Shown: positions 31,736 through 41,431, counted from the stretch's first letter. The stretch is 64,000 nucleotides of DNA from DYJB01 sp963777165 (GCA_963777165.1 CAVZPO010000027.1:124001-188000), one strand, 5' to 3'. Program-made: numbers and translations. The notes: generated from the letters alone by a model not told the origin.

Positions 31736-33904
31736 ATGGACCTGCTCGAAGGCCTGAATCCCCAACAACGCCAGGCGGTCACCGCGCCGCCCGGGCCGAT
31801 CCTCGTCCTTGCCGGACCCGGGTCCGGAAAGACGCGCGTCCTCACACACCGGATTGCCTATCTGGTGCAGGATCTCAACGTCCCCCCGTCCCACATCATG
31901 GCAGTCACGTTTACCAACAAAGCCGCCCGTGCCATGCGCGCCCGGCTCGAGGTCCTGGTCACTCCGGCGTCCGGACGCGAGGCGGTCAGCCTGGGCACCT
32001 TCCACGCCCTGTGCGCCCGCATGCTGCGCCGCGAGTCGGAACGGCTCCCCTTTGGCCGCGATTTCGTCATCTTCGACGACGCCGACCAGCTCTCGCTCAT
32101 CCGCCAAAGCCTCAAGGAGATGAACCTCGACCCGAAGCGGGTCTCCCCGGGCCAGGTGCTGGCGCTGATCTCTCGGGCCAAGAACGAGTTGATCGAACCG
32201 GAGGACTTCGCCGCCAGCAGCTACATCGGTGAAGTGGCCAAGCGCGCCTATCAGCGCTACCAGCAGTTGCTGCTTCAGAACAACGCCCTCGACTTCGACG
32301 ACCTACTCCTGTGCGCCGTGCGCCTGCTGCGCGACCATGAGGACGTGCGCCTCGCCTACCGGCGCCGCTTCCCGCATTTGCTCGTCGACGAGTTCCAGGA
32401 CACCAACACGGTACAGTATCAGTGGCTGCGGCACCTGGCAGGGGATCAGCCCGACCTGTACGCGGTCGGCGATGCCGATCAGTCGATCTACCGTTGGCGC
32501 GGCGCCGACGTTCGCAACGTGCGCCGCTTCCAGGAGGACTACCCGCACGCTCAAGTCTTCCTGCTCGAGCAGAACTACCGCTCGACGCAGACCATCCTGG
32601 ATGCCGCCATGGGGGTGATCGACCGGCAGCCGGGACGGCCGCGTAAGCGGCTGTTCACCGATCGCGGCCAGGGCGAGCTCGTCTCCATCCACGAGGCGTA
32701 CGACGAAGCGGATGAGGCGCAGTACGTCATCGAGACGCTCGTCACCGGCGTCGCGGCGGGGGACTGGGGCCTGGGCGATGTGGCCGTCATGTACCGCACC
32801 AACGCCCAATCTCGCTCGCTGGAGGAGGCGTTCCTCCGCCACAATCTCGCCTACCGCCTGGTCGGCGCCCAGCGGTTCTACGGCCGGCGCGAGATCAAGG
32901 ACCTGATCGCCTACCTGCGCTTGATCCACAATCCCCCCGATCAGGTGAGCCTGCTGCGCGTGCTCAACACCCCGCCGCGCGGCCTGGGGGCCAAGACGAT
33001 CGAGACGATGCTGGCGCTCGCCGAGCAGCACCGCCGCAGCGCCGCCTCGATCCTGCAGGACCTGTCCGGACGCGACTCCGTCTACCGCCAGGCGTTCGGC
33101 ACGCGCCCGGCCTCCGCGCTGGCCGAGTTTGGTCAGCGGCTGGAGGCGTGGCGCGGCCTGGCCGCCAGCGCACCCGTGGCGACGCTGCTGGAGAGCGTGC
33201 TGCGCGATGTGCGCTACCGCGAGTTTATCGACGACGGGACGGAGGAAGGCGAAGACCGCTGGGCAAACGTCGAGGAATTCCTTGCCCTGGCCCAGGAAGA
33301 TCCGGCCCTCAGCCTGGAGATCTTCCTCGAGAACGTGGCCCTGGTCTCGGATCAGGACACGCTGACCAACTCGCAGAATGCCCCCACGCTGCTGACCTTA
33401 CACGCCGCCAAGGGCCTCGAGTTCCCGGTGGTCTTCATTGTCGGGTTGGACGATGGGCTGCTGCCTCACCAGCGTTCGTACGACGACCCGGAGGCGATGG
33501 CCGAGGAACGGCGGCTGTTCTACGTCGGATTGACCCGGGCCATGAACCGTCTCTTCCTGGTCCGCGCCTTCCGCCGCCACGCCGCCGGGAGCTCGTCCCT
33601 CACCGAAGCGTCGCGCTTCCTCGGCGACCTGCCGGCGGATCGGATCGACGGCGACGCGCCGACACGGCTGACCCGCTCCCAGGCCGTGTATGAACGTCAG
33701 ACGCGCTGGGAAGGTCGGGCACCGACGCCGATCGAAGCCCGCTACCGCGCCGGCATGCGCGTGCTGCATCCCTCGTTTGGCGAGGGTATGGTGCTTGAAT
33801 CCCGGATGGCGGACGGGGAGGAAGAGCTGACCGTCCAATTCGAGCTCGGGGGCCTGAAGTGGCTGGCCGCATCCCTGGCCCATCTCGAGGTCCTGGATGG
33901 ATAG
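31736..33904 (+). CDS. pcrA: ATP-dependent DNA helicase PcrA/UvrD
   Basis: A 722-residue superfamily 1A 3'-5' helicase for excision repair and for clearing RecA or RNA polymerase from DNA. All motifs are seen: Q motif L-N-P-Q-Q-R-Q-A-V near 7-15, I G-P-G-S-G-K-T at 27-33, II L-V-D-E-F-Q-D-T-N near 217-225, III G-D-A-D-Q-S-I-Y-R-W-R-G near 244-255, IV Q-N-Y-R-S-T near 278, V T-L-H-A-A-K-G-L-E-F near 556-565, VI E-E-R-R-L-F-Y-V-G-L-T-R-A near 587-599. The C-terminus carries the tudor-like clamp G-x-x-V-L-H-P-S-F-G-E-G found in PcrA. No LexA-type box was seen upstream. Confidence 0.95.
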   Translation: MDLLEGLNPQQRQAVTAPPGPILVLAGPGSGKTRVLTHRIAYLVQDLNVPPSHIMAVTFTNKAARAMRARLEVLVTPASGREAVSLGTFHALCARMLRRESERLPFGRDFVIFDDADQLSLIRQSLKEMNLDPKRVSPGQVLALISRAKNELIEPEDFAASSYIGEVAKRAYQRYQQLLLQNNALDFDDLLLCAVRLLRDHEDVRLAYRRRFPHLLVDEFQDTNTVQYQWLRHLAGDQPDLYAVGDADQSIYRWRGADVRNVRRFQEDYPHAQVFLLEQNYRSTQTILDAAMGVIDRQPGRPRKRLFTDRGQGELVSIHEAYDEADEAQYVIETLVTGVAAGDWGLGDVAVMYRTNAQSRSLEEAFLRHNLAYRLVGAQRFYGRREIKDLIAYLRLIHNPPDQVSLLRVLNTPPRGLGAKTIETMLALAEQHRRSAASILQDLSGRDSVYRQAFGTRPASALAEFGQRLEAWRGLAASAPVATLLESVLRDVRYREFIDDGTEEGEDRWANVEEFLALAQEDPALSLEIFLENVALVSDQDTLTNSQNAPTLLTLHAAKGLEFPVVFIVGLDDGLLPHQRSYDDPEAMAEERRLFYVGLTRAMNRLFLVRAFRRHAAGSSSLTEASRFLGDLPADRIDGDAPTRLTRSQAVYERQTRWEGRAPTPIEARYRAGMRVLHPSFGEGMVLESRMADGEEELTVQFELGGLKWLAASLAHLEVLDG

Positions 33905-33979
33905 CCGGCACATTTCACGCGACACTTCCGTCATGCGGGACTGGCAGGCCGGGCCGCATCGCCCGGCTCGGGGGTAGAC

Positions 33980-34963
33980 ATGCACATCTTTCTGACCGGC
34001 GGCGCCGGGTACATCGGATCGTCCGCCGCCCAGCGGCTGCTTGACACCGGCCATGAGGTTACCGTCTACGATTCGCTGGTCACTGGCCACCGGGCCGCGA
34101 TCCCCGGGAAGGTGCGCTTCGTGCACGCCGATCTGGCCAACGTCGATCTGCTCCGCAGAACGTTGGCGGACCCTCCGGTCGACGCGGTCATGCACTTTGC
34201 CGCGTTCATCGAAGCCGGTGAGAGCATGCAGGACCCCGGCAAGTACTTTCGCAACAACCTGAGCCTGTCGCTCGGGTTGATCGAGGCGGCGGTGCAGGCG
34301 GGCGTGCGGCGGTTCGTGTTGTCGTCCACCGCCGCCGTGTACGCCTCCAGCCAGGCGCCGTTGTCGGAGGACTCGCCTCTCGGTCCGGCGAACGTGTACG
34401 GCCATTCCAAGCTCATGATCGAACAGGCGCTCGAGTGGTACCGGCAAATCCATGGCCTGCGCTTCGCCGCGCTGCGCTATTTCAACGCCGCCGGTTCGCT
34501 CCCCGAACGCGGCGAGGATCATCGGCCGGAGAGCCACCTGATCCCGCTCGTCCTGCAAGTCGCGCTCGGGAAACGCCCCGAAGTCCGCATCTTCGGGACG
34601 GACTATGACACACCAGATGGAACGTGCATCCGCGACTACATCCACATCTCGGATCTGATCGACGCACATCTACTGGCGATGCAGGCGCTCGAAACGCGCG
34701 ATCGTCTGATCTTCAACTTGGGGAACGGCGAGGGGTACTCGGTCCGCCGGGTGATCGAGGCCGCGCGCCAGGTGACCGGCCACCCGATCCCGGCGTTGGA
34801 GGTTGCGCGCCGGCCGGGGGACGCGCCTCGGCTGGTTGCTTCGGCCGAGCGCATTCGGGCGGAATTGGGTTGGCAGCCGCGATTCCCCGACCTCGAAGCG
34901 ATCATCGCCAGCGCCTGGGAATGGCATCGTTCCCATCCTGACGGATACGCGCGGCATCTCTAG
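33980..34963 (+). CDS. galE: UDP-glucose 4-epimerase
   Basis: A 327-residue SDR-type epimerase that interconverts UDP-glucose and UDP-galactose with bound NAD. T-G-G-A-G-Y-I-G-S at 5-13, S-S-T-A-A-V-Y near 115-121 and the Y-G-H-S-K catalytic pair near 139-143 are present, followed by L-R-Y-F-N-A-A-G near 168-175 and V-R-D-Y-I-H-I-like T-C-I-R-D-Y-I-H-I near 214-222. Full length for GalE. It follows pcrA by 75 bases on the same strand. Confidence 0.93.
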   Translation: MHIFLTGGAGYIGSSAAQRLLDTGHEVTVYDSLVTGHRAAIPGKVRFVHADLANVDLLRRTLADPPVDAVMHFAAFIEAGESMQDPGKYFRNNLSLSLGLIEAAVQAGVRRFVLSSTAAVYASSQAPLSEDSPLGPANVYGHSKLMIEQALEWYRQIHGLRFAALRYFNAAGSLPERGEDHRPESHLIPLVLQVALGKRPEVRIFGTDYDTPDGTCIRDYIHISDLIDAHLLAMQALETRDRLIFNLGNGEGYSVRRVIEAARQVTGHPIPALEVARRPGDAPRLVASAERIRAELGWQPRFPDLEAIIASAWEWHRSHPDGYARHL

Positions 34964-35062
34964 CGCCCCCGGTCCTGGGGAGATCGGAGCCACTCGCGCT
35001 GGATGGCAGCAATAGACGGCCCCGAAGATGGCGGTTGAGTCTCGGGCGCGCGAAATCTCAGG

Positions 35063-35071
35063 TGCTATAAT
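35063..35071 (+). promoter_or_regulatory. Extended -10 promoter of icd
   Basis: TGC-TATAAT (TATAAT at 35066-35071), 57 bases before the icd ATG. No clear -35. Confidence 0.6.
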
Positions 35072-35127
35072 CCCCCACGCGGACCTTCTTCCTCTGCTCT
35101 ATCCCGCCTGGTAGTTGGAGTCTGTTG

Positions 35128-36429
35128 ATGGCCTACACCTACGCCCACGTGCCCTCCGGTGGGCAGCGGATCAGCCTGCGTGACGGCAAGCTCGACGTGC
35201 CCGATGTCCCGATCCTTCCTTTCATCGAGGGCGACGGGACCGGCCGTGACATCTGGCGCGCCTCCGTGCGCGTCTTCGATGCCGCCGTGCGCAAGGCCTA
35301 TGGCGATCGCCGACGCGTCGAATGGATGGAAGTCTTCGCCGGCGAGAAGTCGTTCCAGCAGTTCCAGTCCTGGCTTCCAGACGAAACGGTTGCTGCCTTT
35401 CAGGAGTTTCGGGTGGGCATCAAGGGCCCTCTCACCACGCCGATCGGGGGAGGCATTCGCTCGCTCAATGTCGCCCTGCGCAAGGCGCTCGACCTGTACG
35501 TCTGCCTGCGTCCGATCCGCCACATCGAAGGCGTCCCGTCGCCGGTCCGCCGGCCGCAATACGTCGACATGGTCATCTTCCGTGAGAACACCGAAGACCT
35601 GTACTCCGGCATCGAGTTCGAGGCCGGCAGCCCGGCCAATGCGCAGTTCGCCTCACTGTTTCGGCAGCACTTCCCCGAGGAATACGCCAAGATCCGCTTC
35701 CCCGAGACCGCCAGCTACGGGCTGAAGCCGATCTCGCGCCAGGGGACCGACCGGCTCATCCGAGCGGCGATCCAATGGGCCCTCGACAACCGGCGGCGAT
35801 CGGTGACCCTGGTGCACAAGGGCAATATCATGAAGTTCACCGAGGGCGCTTTCCGCAACTGGGGGTACGAACTGGCCGAGCGCGAGTTCGGCGATCGCGT
35901 CTACACCTGGGCGACCTGGGAACGGGCTCGCCAGGCCCACGGCGAACCGGCTGCCAACCAGGAGCAGGACGAAGCCGTGCGCGCCGGGCGAATCCTGATC
36001 AAGGACGTCATTGCCGACATTGCCTTCCAGCAGACGATCACCCGGGCGCGCGAGTTCGACGTCATCGCCACGATGAATCTGAACGGGGACTATCTGTCCG
36101 ACGCCCTGGCCGCCCAGGTGGGCGGGATCGGCATCGCTCCGGGGGGCAACATCAACTACGAGACCGGCCATGCCGTGTTCGAGGCGACCCACGGCACGGC
36201 GCCCAAGTACGCCGACAAGGATGTGGTCAATCCCGGCTCGGTGATCCTCAGCGGCGAAATGATGTTCCGCTTCCTGGGCTGGCCGGAGGCCGCCGATCTG
36301 ATCCTGCACGGCATCGAGGGCGCCATCGGCTCACGCCGGGTGACCTATGACTTCCATCGCCTGATGGAGAACGCCACGCTGCTTCGCTGTTCTGAATTCG
36401 GCGATGCGGTCATCGAGCATATGGTCTAG
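35128..36429 (+). CDS. icd: Isocitrate dehydrogenase, NADP-type
   Basis: A 433-residue TCA-cycle enzyme that oxidises isocitrate to 2-oxoglutarate. Isocitrate and metal ligands lie in G-G-I-R-S-L-N-V-A-L-R near 109-119 (S113-type serine), the C-L-R-P-I-R segment near 129, V-D-M-V-I-F-R-E-N-T-E-D-L-Y near 149-162, T-L-V-H-K-G-N-I-M-K near 230-239 and I-A-T-M-N-L-N-G-D-Y near 312. The coenzyme loop E-A-T-H-G-T-A-P-K-Y-A-D-K-D near 350-363 has the K-Y pair of NADP-specific enzymes. The ATG at 35128 has GGAG upstream; a TTG precedes it. Confidence 0.95.
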   Translation: MAYTYAHVPSGGQRISLRDGKLDVPDVPILPFIEGDGTGRDIWRASVRVFDAAVRKAYGDRRRVEWMEVFAGEKSFQQFQSWLPDETVAAFQEFRVGIKGPLTTPIGGGIRSLNVALRKALDLYVCLRPIRHIEGVPSPVRRPQYVDMVIFRENTEDLYSGIEFEAGSPANAQFASLFRQHFPEEYAKIRFPETASYGLKPISRQGTDRLIRAAIQWALDNRRRSVTLVHKGNIMKFTEGAFRNWGYELAEREFGDRVYTWATWERARQAHGEPAANQEQDEAVRAGRILIKDVIADIAFQQTITRAREFDVIATMNLNGDYLSDALAAQVGGIGIAPGGNINYETGHAVFEATHGTAPKYADKDVVNPGSVILSGEMMFRFLGWPEAADLILHGIEGAIGSRRVTYDFHRLMENATLLRCSEFGDAVIEHMV

Positions 36430-36771
36430 GAGCCGCCGGACGAACCCGGACGGCACCTCGTTGCTCGCGCTGGGTCCGTCGTGATTGAGCGTAGGCCGCG
36501 GGGAGCTTCGCGCGGCCTCCAGCCCCGGGGCGCCCGTCCCCGCCGCCGTCATTCCACAGGTCCCCGGCGGATGAACGTCAATTGACACTCACCCCGCGCG
36601 CGCCTACCCTCAGGATTGGTGAGGCAGCAGGCCGGCCAACAGGGCGCCTGCTGTTTCCCGTGTCTGGTTCCCGGCGGCGGATGCCTGCTGTGCTATCATG
36701 GCCTCGTTCGTCCACCATGAACACCGGCTGTCCATCCGCAAGGAAACCCACCCCCCAAGGAGAGGCCGACC
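36430..36771. other. Gap between icd and the HisC-like gene
   Basis: 342 bases with no supported gene. An extended -10, TGC-TATCAT, at 36691-36699 lies 73 bases before the HisC-like start. A TTGACA-like hexamer occurs near 36580 without a partner. Nothing else recognised. Confidence 0.4.
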
Positions 36772-37881
36772 ATGCCTGACATTTCCGAGTTCTTTGTCCC
36801 ATGGCTCAAGGGCCAGAAAATGTACTACTCACCCCACATCGACCTGGCCTGGAAGCGTCCTGAGCTCCACCGAATGATGTCGAACGAGAACCCCAATCCA
36901 CCATCTGACAAGGTGCTCGAGGCCATCATGAAGTACGCCAAGATGGCCAACCGCTACGCCGACCAGGGCTTTGCGGTCCGCGGCAAGCTGGCCGAAATGA
37001 ACGGCCTGCCCGGCTTTGAGAACGTGCTGCTCGGCAACGGCTCGAGCGAAGTCTACGACATGATCCTGCGCAGCTTCGTCCAGCCCGGTGACGAAGTCAT
37101 TCAGCACACGCCGTGCTTCGGCATCTACAAGCTGCGGACGCTCATCGCCGGCGGCAAGGCCGTCAGCGTCCCGATGGTCTACAAGTGGGGCGATGAGCAC
37201 ATGCAGTATGACCCGGACGCCATCCTGAAGGCCGTCACACCCAAGACCAAGGTCATCATCGTCGCCAATCCCAACAACCCTACGGGCAACTTCATGGACC
37301 CGGCCGGGTTCGCCCGGATCGCCGAGCTGGGAATCCCCTTCATCATCGACGAGGCCTACGTCGAGTACGCCGGCGTCAAGGAGAAGTCCCAGGTCGGCCT
37401 GATCAAGTCGCACAAGAATGTCTTGATCACCCGCACGCTCTCCAAGGCCTACGGCTTGGCGGGCATGCGCTTCGGGTATGCGTTGGGCGATAAGGACGTG
37501 ATCATGCAGATCGCCGCCACGCTCATCCCGTGGAACCAGAGCACCATCGCCATGTGGGCCGGCCTGGCCGCCCTCGAAGACCTCGAGGGGCTCAAGAAGC
37601 GCATCGACTTCAACAACGGCGAGCTCGACCGCATCATGCGCGAGGTCAACAAGATCCCGAACGTCAAGGCCTTCCCGACCCGCGGCAACTACATGCTGTT
37701 CAACTCGAAGGTCCCGGGCAAGTCCGGGGAGGGCATGATCAAGCTTGCCGAGTCCAAGGGAATGATCCTGCGCGGCCAGGAACCGATGTACGGCAGCGAC
37801 GGCTGGTTCCGGCTGACCATCGGCACCAAGGAAGAGAACGACATGTTCATCTCGGCCGTGAAGGAGTACTTCCTCAAGTAA
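36772..37881 (+). CDS. Histidinol-phosphate-aminotransferase-like PLP enzyme
   Basis: A 369-residue class I/II aminotransferase closest to HisC. N-E-N-P near 38-41, L-L-G-N-G-S-S-E near 83-90, V-A-N-P-N-N-P-T-G near 160-168, I-D-E-A-Y-V-E-Y near 187-194 and the PLP lysine in R-T-L-S-K-A-Y-G-L-A-G-M-R near 217-229 are all present; G-W-F-R-L-T-I-G near 344 binds the substrate carboxylate. No other his genes are near. As it borders the amine island it could act there, but a biosynthetic role is the default. Confidence 0.85.
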   Translation: MPDISEFFVPWLKGQKMYYSPHIDLAWKRPELHRMMSNENPNPPSDKVLEAIMKYAKMANRYADQGFAVRGKLAEMNGLPGFENVLLGNGSSEVYDMILRSFVQPGDEVIQHTPCFGIYKLRTLIAGGKAVSVPMVYKWGDEHMQYDPDAILKAVTPKTKVIIVANPNNPTGNFMDPAGFARIAELGIPFIIDEAYVEYAGVKEKSQVGLIKSHKNVLITRTLSKAYGLAGMRFGYALGDKDVIMQIAATLIPWNQSTIAMWAGLAALEDLEGLKKRIDFNNGELDRIMREVNKIPNVKAFPTRGNYMLFNSKVPGKSGEGMIKLAESKGMILRGQEPMYGSDGWFRLTIGTKEENDMFISAVKEYFLK

Positions 37882-37904
37882 TCTGCGCCGAGACGTGAAG
37901 GCCC

Positions 37905-37932
37905 GAGAGGCAGGGACGGCTCCCTGCCTCTC
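37905..37932. terminator. Bidirectional terminator hairpin
   Basis: 12-base perfect stem GAGAGGCAGGGA with TCCCTGCCTCTC and a CGGC loop, then TGTGTTT. It separates the convergent HisC-like and HAD genes. Confidence 0.8.
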
Positions 37933-37963
37933 TGTGTTTCCGTTCCCACTATGCCCAGGCCGG

Positions 37964-38794
37964 CTACACGCCGGCCCCCAGTGCCTCAAGCAGCCCCGGC
38001 AGACCGGCGATCGAGTCGAGCACATGGACGGGGCTCCACGTCGAGCGCGCCAGGTCGTCGCGCTGCGCCACGCCGGTCAGTACCAGCACCGACGCCATGC
38101 CGTGCTCACACGCAAAGCGCACGTCCGTGTCCAGGCTGTCTCCGACGACGAGGATCTCCGACGCCAAACGTCCGAGCCGGCTCTGTACGCGCTCCGCCGC
38201 CAAATGAGATGGCTTCCCCGCCACCAGCTCCACTTTGCGCTTGGTGCTCGCCTCCAGCGCGCCGATAACCGCCGCGGCATGCGGCACTTCCAGGCCATCC
38301 GGCGCCATGCAGAAAGGGTCGGCGTTGGTCGCCAGGAACCTCGCCCCGCGCCGCAGGGCGCGAAAGGCGACCGTCAGGCCGCCATAGTCGAGGGCGGTCG
38401 GTGAGCTGGCGATCACCACGTCGATTTCCGCCGGATCTTCGCTCAGGCGGAAATTCGGCTCGAGCTGGGCGCGCACATCCGGGTCCGCCAGAACGTACAC
38501 GTTGGCACCCGGCGCCGTTTCCCTCAAGTGCTCCTGGAGAATGCTCGAGGCCGTGATCACTTCGTCCGGGGAGGTCGGCACGCCCCCGGCGCTTAGCCGC
38601 GCGGCGTAGGCCTCCGGGCGCACCGGGTTGTTGGTCAGGTACACGACCGGATACCCGGCAACCCGCAGCCAGTGCAGGCATTCGAGCGCACCGGGAATCA
38701 TCCGCCCATCGACCCAGATCGTGCCGTCCAGATCGAGCACCACGCCCGGGAGGCGCGGTGCACCGTTGCTGTGCTCCGGCAGATTGGGCATCAT
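37964..38794 (-). CDS. HAD-IIA (NagD-like) phosphatase
   Basis: A 276-residue phosphatase. Motif I V-L-D-L-D-G-T-I-W near 19-27, motif II Y-L-T-N-N-P near 52-57, motif III lysine G-K-P-S-H-L near 193-198 and motif IV V-G-D-S-L-D-T-D near 217-224 are complete, with the C2-type cap of NagD/p-nitrophenylphosphatase proteins between. It probably dephosphorylates a small sugar or glycolate-type phosphate. The start overlaps the upstream aminotransferase stop (ATGA), so the two proteins are made together. Confidence 0.88.
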   Translation of the reverse strand: MMPNLPEHSNGAPRLPGVVLDLDGTIWVDGRMIPGALECLHWLRVAGYPVVYLTNNPVRPEAYAARLSAGGVPTSPDEVITASSILQEHLRETAPGANVYVLADPDVRAQLEPNFRLSEDPAEIDVVIASSPTALDYGGLTVAFRALRRGARFLATNADPFCMAPDGLEVPHAAAVIGALEASTKRKVELVAGKPSHLAAERVQSRLGRLASEILVVGDSLDTDVRFACEHGMASVLVLTGVAQRDDLARSTWSPVHVLDSIAGLPGLLEALGAGV

Positions 38795-39927
38795 CCGACG
38801 CGATTCCCTGGCCGCCGTGCGGCATGCCCATCGCTGGTGCGCAGCGTTGATTCCAGGACCTGCAACAGCCGGCGGCAGTCGTCTGGCAGGATCCAACCCA
38901 TGTTGGCGATCTGGAAGCAATTCTGTTCGAGCAGCGGCCCCTTGCCGGGGTAGAGGACGTAACCCTGCGCGTCCAAGGCTTCGATGAACTCGTCCACCCG
39001 CCGGCTGCTCGGCAGGAAGGCCGTCGTCACCGTGTTGGAGCGATGCTCTGGTGGAAGCAGCAGGCGCAATCCGAGTCGTTCGAGGCCCACACGCAGGATC
39101 CCGGCGCATTCGCGGTAGCGCTCGATGCGCGCCTCCAGGCCTTCGGCCAGCAGCTCCTGCAGCGCGGCATCCAGTGCCACGAACATTTGCACCGACGGGG
39201 TGTTGGGCGTCTGCTCGGACCGATCCGACCACTCGATATGCTTCTGCAGGTTGAGGTAGACATTGCGCCGGGGCATCGCCTCCCCGAGTTCAGGGACACT
39301 GCTGCGTCGGGCGACCACGAACGATACGCCGGGCAGCCCGGCGATCGCCTTGTTCGGCACGCCGGTGCAGACGTCGATCTGGTCGCGCACGACATCCAAC
39401 GGTTCACCGCCAATGGCGCTGACGCAGTCCACGAACAACTTGCGCCCGGCGCCTGCCGTCAGGGCGCCGACGGCGCCGACGGGATTGCGCATCCCGGTGC
39501 TGGTCTCGTGGTAGACCATGCACACCCACCCGATCCCCGGTTGGTCGGCCAGCGTCTTGCGGATCGCCTCCAGGTCGTACGGCATCGCCCACCCGAAGTC
39601 GAGAACGTGCAGAGGAAAGGCATACACCTCGAGGATGCCGCGCAGCCGCTCCCCGAACTCGCCGTTGGTCAGCAGCAGCACCGCCTCGCCCGGGCGCACG
39701 ATGGAGGAGAGCGCCGTCTCGTTGGCCGCCGTCCCCGACCCGCTGACGACGACGGCGGTCGTGCCGTCGTCGGCGCCTGACAGCCGCAGCAAGGACTCAC
39801 GGATGCGGCGCACATACTGCTCGAAGACCGGCTGGCGGTGCGGGATGTCCGGCTGCAGCAGGACGGCCTTCACCGCCTCCGACGTCATCACCGGCCCGGG
39901 CGTGAACAGCATCTTCTTCTCGATCAT
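38791..39927 (-). CDS. Class V aminotransferase (AGAT/PhnW-like)
   Basis: A 378-residue PLP enzyme of the alanine-glyoxylate / 2-aminoethylphosphonate transaminase group. It begins M-L-F-T-P-G-P-V-M-T-S, then P-H-R-Q-P-V-F near 29, V-S-G-S-G-T-A-A-N-E near 62, Y-H-E-T-S-T-G near 138-144, D-C-V-S-A-I-G-G near 170 and the lysine N-K-A-I-A-G-L-P-G near 192-200. Substrate could be serine, alanine/glyoxylate or an aminophosphonate. Coupling to a HAD phosphatase and position next to amine-oxidising genes suggests it handles an amino-aldehyde or glyoxylate product. Confidence 0.8.
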   Translation of the reverse strand: MIEKKMLFTPGPVMTSEAVKAVLLQPDIPHRQPVFEQYVRRIRESLLRLSGADDGTTAVVVSGSGTAANETALSSIVRPGEAVLLLTNGEFGERLRGILEVYAFPLHVLDFGWAMPYDLEAIRKTLADQPGIGWVCMVYHETSTGMRNPVGAVGALTAGAGRKLFVDCVSAIGGEPLDVVRDQIDVCTGVPNKAIAGLPGVSFVVARRSSVPELGEAMPRRNVYLNLQKHIEWSDRSEQTPNTPSVQMFVALDAALQELLAEGLEARIERYRECAGILRVGLERLGLRLLLPPEHRSNTVTTAFLPSSRRVDEFIEALDAQGYVLYPGKGPLLEQNCFQIANMGWILPDDCRRLLQVLESTLRTSDGHAARRPGNRVG

Positions 39928-40004
39928 GGTTTGTCGCTCACTGGCCGCGCGGCGGGATCGGGAGAGGTGAGAACTCGCCAATCGGCGCCGGCAGCGCATG
40001 GACC

Positions 40005-40030
40005 AGGGGCGCACCGCACGGTGCGCCCCT
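40005..40030. repeat. AGGGGCG/CGCCCCT palindrome
   Basis: 12-base perfect arms (40005-40016 with 40019-40030) around CA, between the class V aminotransferase and the transaldolase genes. Same end sequences as 15452-15563 and 55336-55359, with a different self-complementary centre. Confidence 0.75.
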
Positions 40031-40062
40031 ATCTGGATCGTACGGCGGGAGGCGGCGCGTTC

Positions 40063-41268
40063 CTACGCCACCTTCATGCCGGCCTTCTCCATCCGGCCCT
40101 TGCAGAAATCCTCCACCCCCTGGACGGCCTTGGAGAACTCCCCCACGGTGAAGATCGTCGAAGGGTGCGTGTTGAACTGGTCGAGCGACAGCCCGTTCGG
40201 CTCGTAGGCCTGCATGGTGAAAGGCATCTGGTAGATCTTCTCCAGCGTCGACTCCGGGATCTCCTCCTCGATGGCCGTCTCGCGGAACTCCAGCGCGTCG
40301 CCGAGCTGGAACAACGGCTCGAGCGCGCTCGGCGGCAGCGTGTAGACGATGTCGCCGCCGGAGATTTCCTCGACATCCCAGTAGCGCATCTTGCCGTTCA
40401 CCAGCGGGCCGGTGCGCACCGAGCACATCAGCATCTTGCTCGGATAGGCACCTTCCTTGAGCATGCGATACGCCCGGCGGAAGACGCCGATGCCGAACCA
40501 CTTGCGGTCGGCCTCGGTCCAGTTGACGCCGTAGTAGGCGGCCTGCTCGGGGAGGATCGGGCGCTCGGTCAGCCGGCCGAGCATATGCGTGATGACCGCG
40601 CGCCAGCCGGAAATATCGGTCTTGGCCTTGGCCGCATCCGCCAGGCCTTCCTGTGCCGCCCGCGCCACGGCCATGATCTGCGGCAGCGTGAAGCAGGTGG
40701 TCACATTCGTCGAGATGCCCTTGGAGGTCAGGTGGCGCACGACGTCCACGCCCTGCTGGCTGGCCGGCACCTTGATCATCACGTTCTTCGAGAGAGCACG
40801 GAGCTCATCCGCCTGCCCGTACATGATTTCCTTCTCGGTAAACAAGCGCGGGTCCAGCTGGCCGGAGACCCAGCCATAGCGGCCGCCCGAGGCCTCGAAC
40901 AGCGGAAGCAGCTTCTGCGCCCCGCGCTTGACGATCTCCTTGTAGGTCATCCACCACAGGTCCTTGAGCTGGATCCCGGGGTTGGCCTTGATCGTGTCGT
41001 CGACCCACTTCTCCCACATCGGTGGGTCGGTCTTGATCGCCGTCAGCGACAGAGGCGGGTTGGTCGTGCAGCCGCGGAAGACGCTCTTGCCCATGTCGTC
41101 CCAGACGAACAGGCGCTTGAGCTGGGCCTCCAGCTCCTTCTTCTGCCCTGCCGCCGCGGCGTCGACGTTCTTCTTCACCCAGCCGTCGAAGACCAACGGG
41201 GACGAGTCCCACCAGATCTCGGCGTCCGGATTGGCTCTCTGCAGTCGCTCCAATACACTCTCGGCCAT
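40063..41268 (-). CDS. Transaldolase-family protein
   Basis: A 401-residue TIM-barrel protein. S-V-F-R-G-C-T-T-N-P-P-L near 62-73 (usual T-T-N-P), G-R-Y-G-W-V-S-G-Q-L-D-P-R near 127-139 and the Schiff-base lysine N-V-M-I-K-V-P-A-S near 161-169 match transaldolase. It is longer than TalB (about 317) and may have a shifted substrate. In an amine-catabolic island, it could cleave or join a sugar phosphate formed after kinase and dehydrogenase steps; this is an inference. GGAGGAC precedes the ATG. Confidence 0.8.
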   Translation of the reverse strand: MAESVLERLQRANPDAEIWWDSSPLVFDGWVKKNVDAAAAGQKKELEAQLKRLFVWDDMGKSVFRGCTTNPPLSLTAIKTDPPMWEKWVDDTIKANPGIQLKDLWWMTYKEIVKRGAQKLLPLFEASGGRYGWVSGQLDPRLFTEKEIMYGQADELRALSKNVMIKVPASQQGVDVVRHLTSKGISTNVTTCFTLPQIMAVARAAQEGLADAAKAKTDISGWRAVITHMLGRLTERPILPEQAAYYGVNWTEADRKWFGIGVFRRAYRMLKEGAYPSKMLMCSVRTGPLVNGKMRYWDVEEISGGDIVYTLPPSALEPLFQLGDALEFRETAIEEEIPESTLEKIYQMPFTMQAYEPNGLSLDQFNTHPSTIFTVGEFSKAVQGVEDFCKGRMEKAGMKVA

Positions 41269-41431
41269 CGGTTGTCCTCCTGCGAACGATGCTAGGGTCT
41301 CCCCTGTCTTGGTTTGTGAAAACGTGCCGGGCCTGCCGCCCGTCCCTCAATCCTAACACCGGACGATGGGGCCGCCTCCGTCCCCAAACTCACCTTACGA
41401 GGCTGACGCTTGTCCGGCATCCGCTGGCAGA

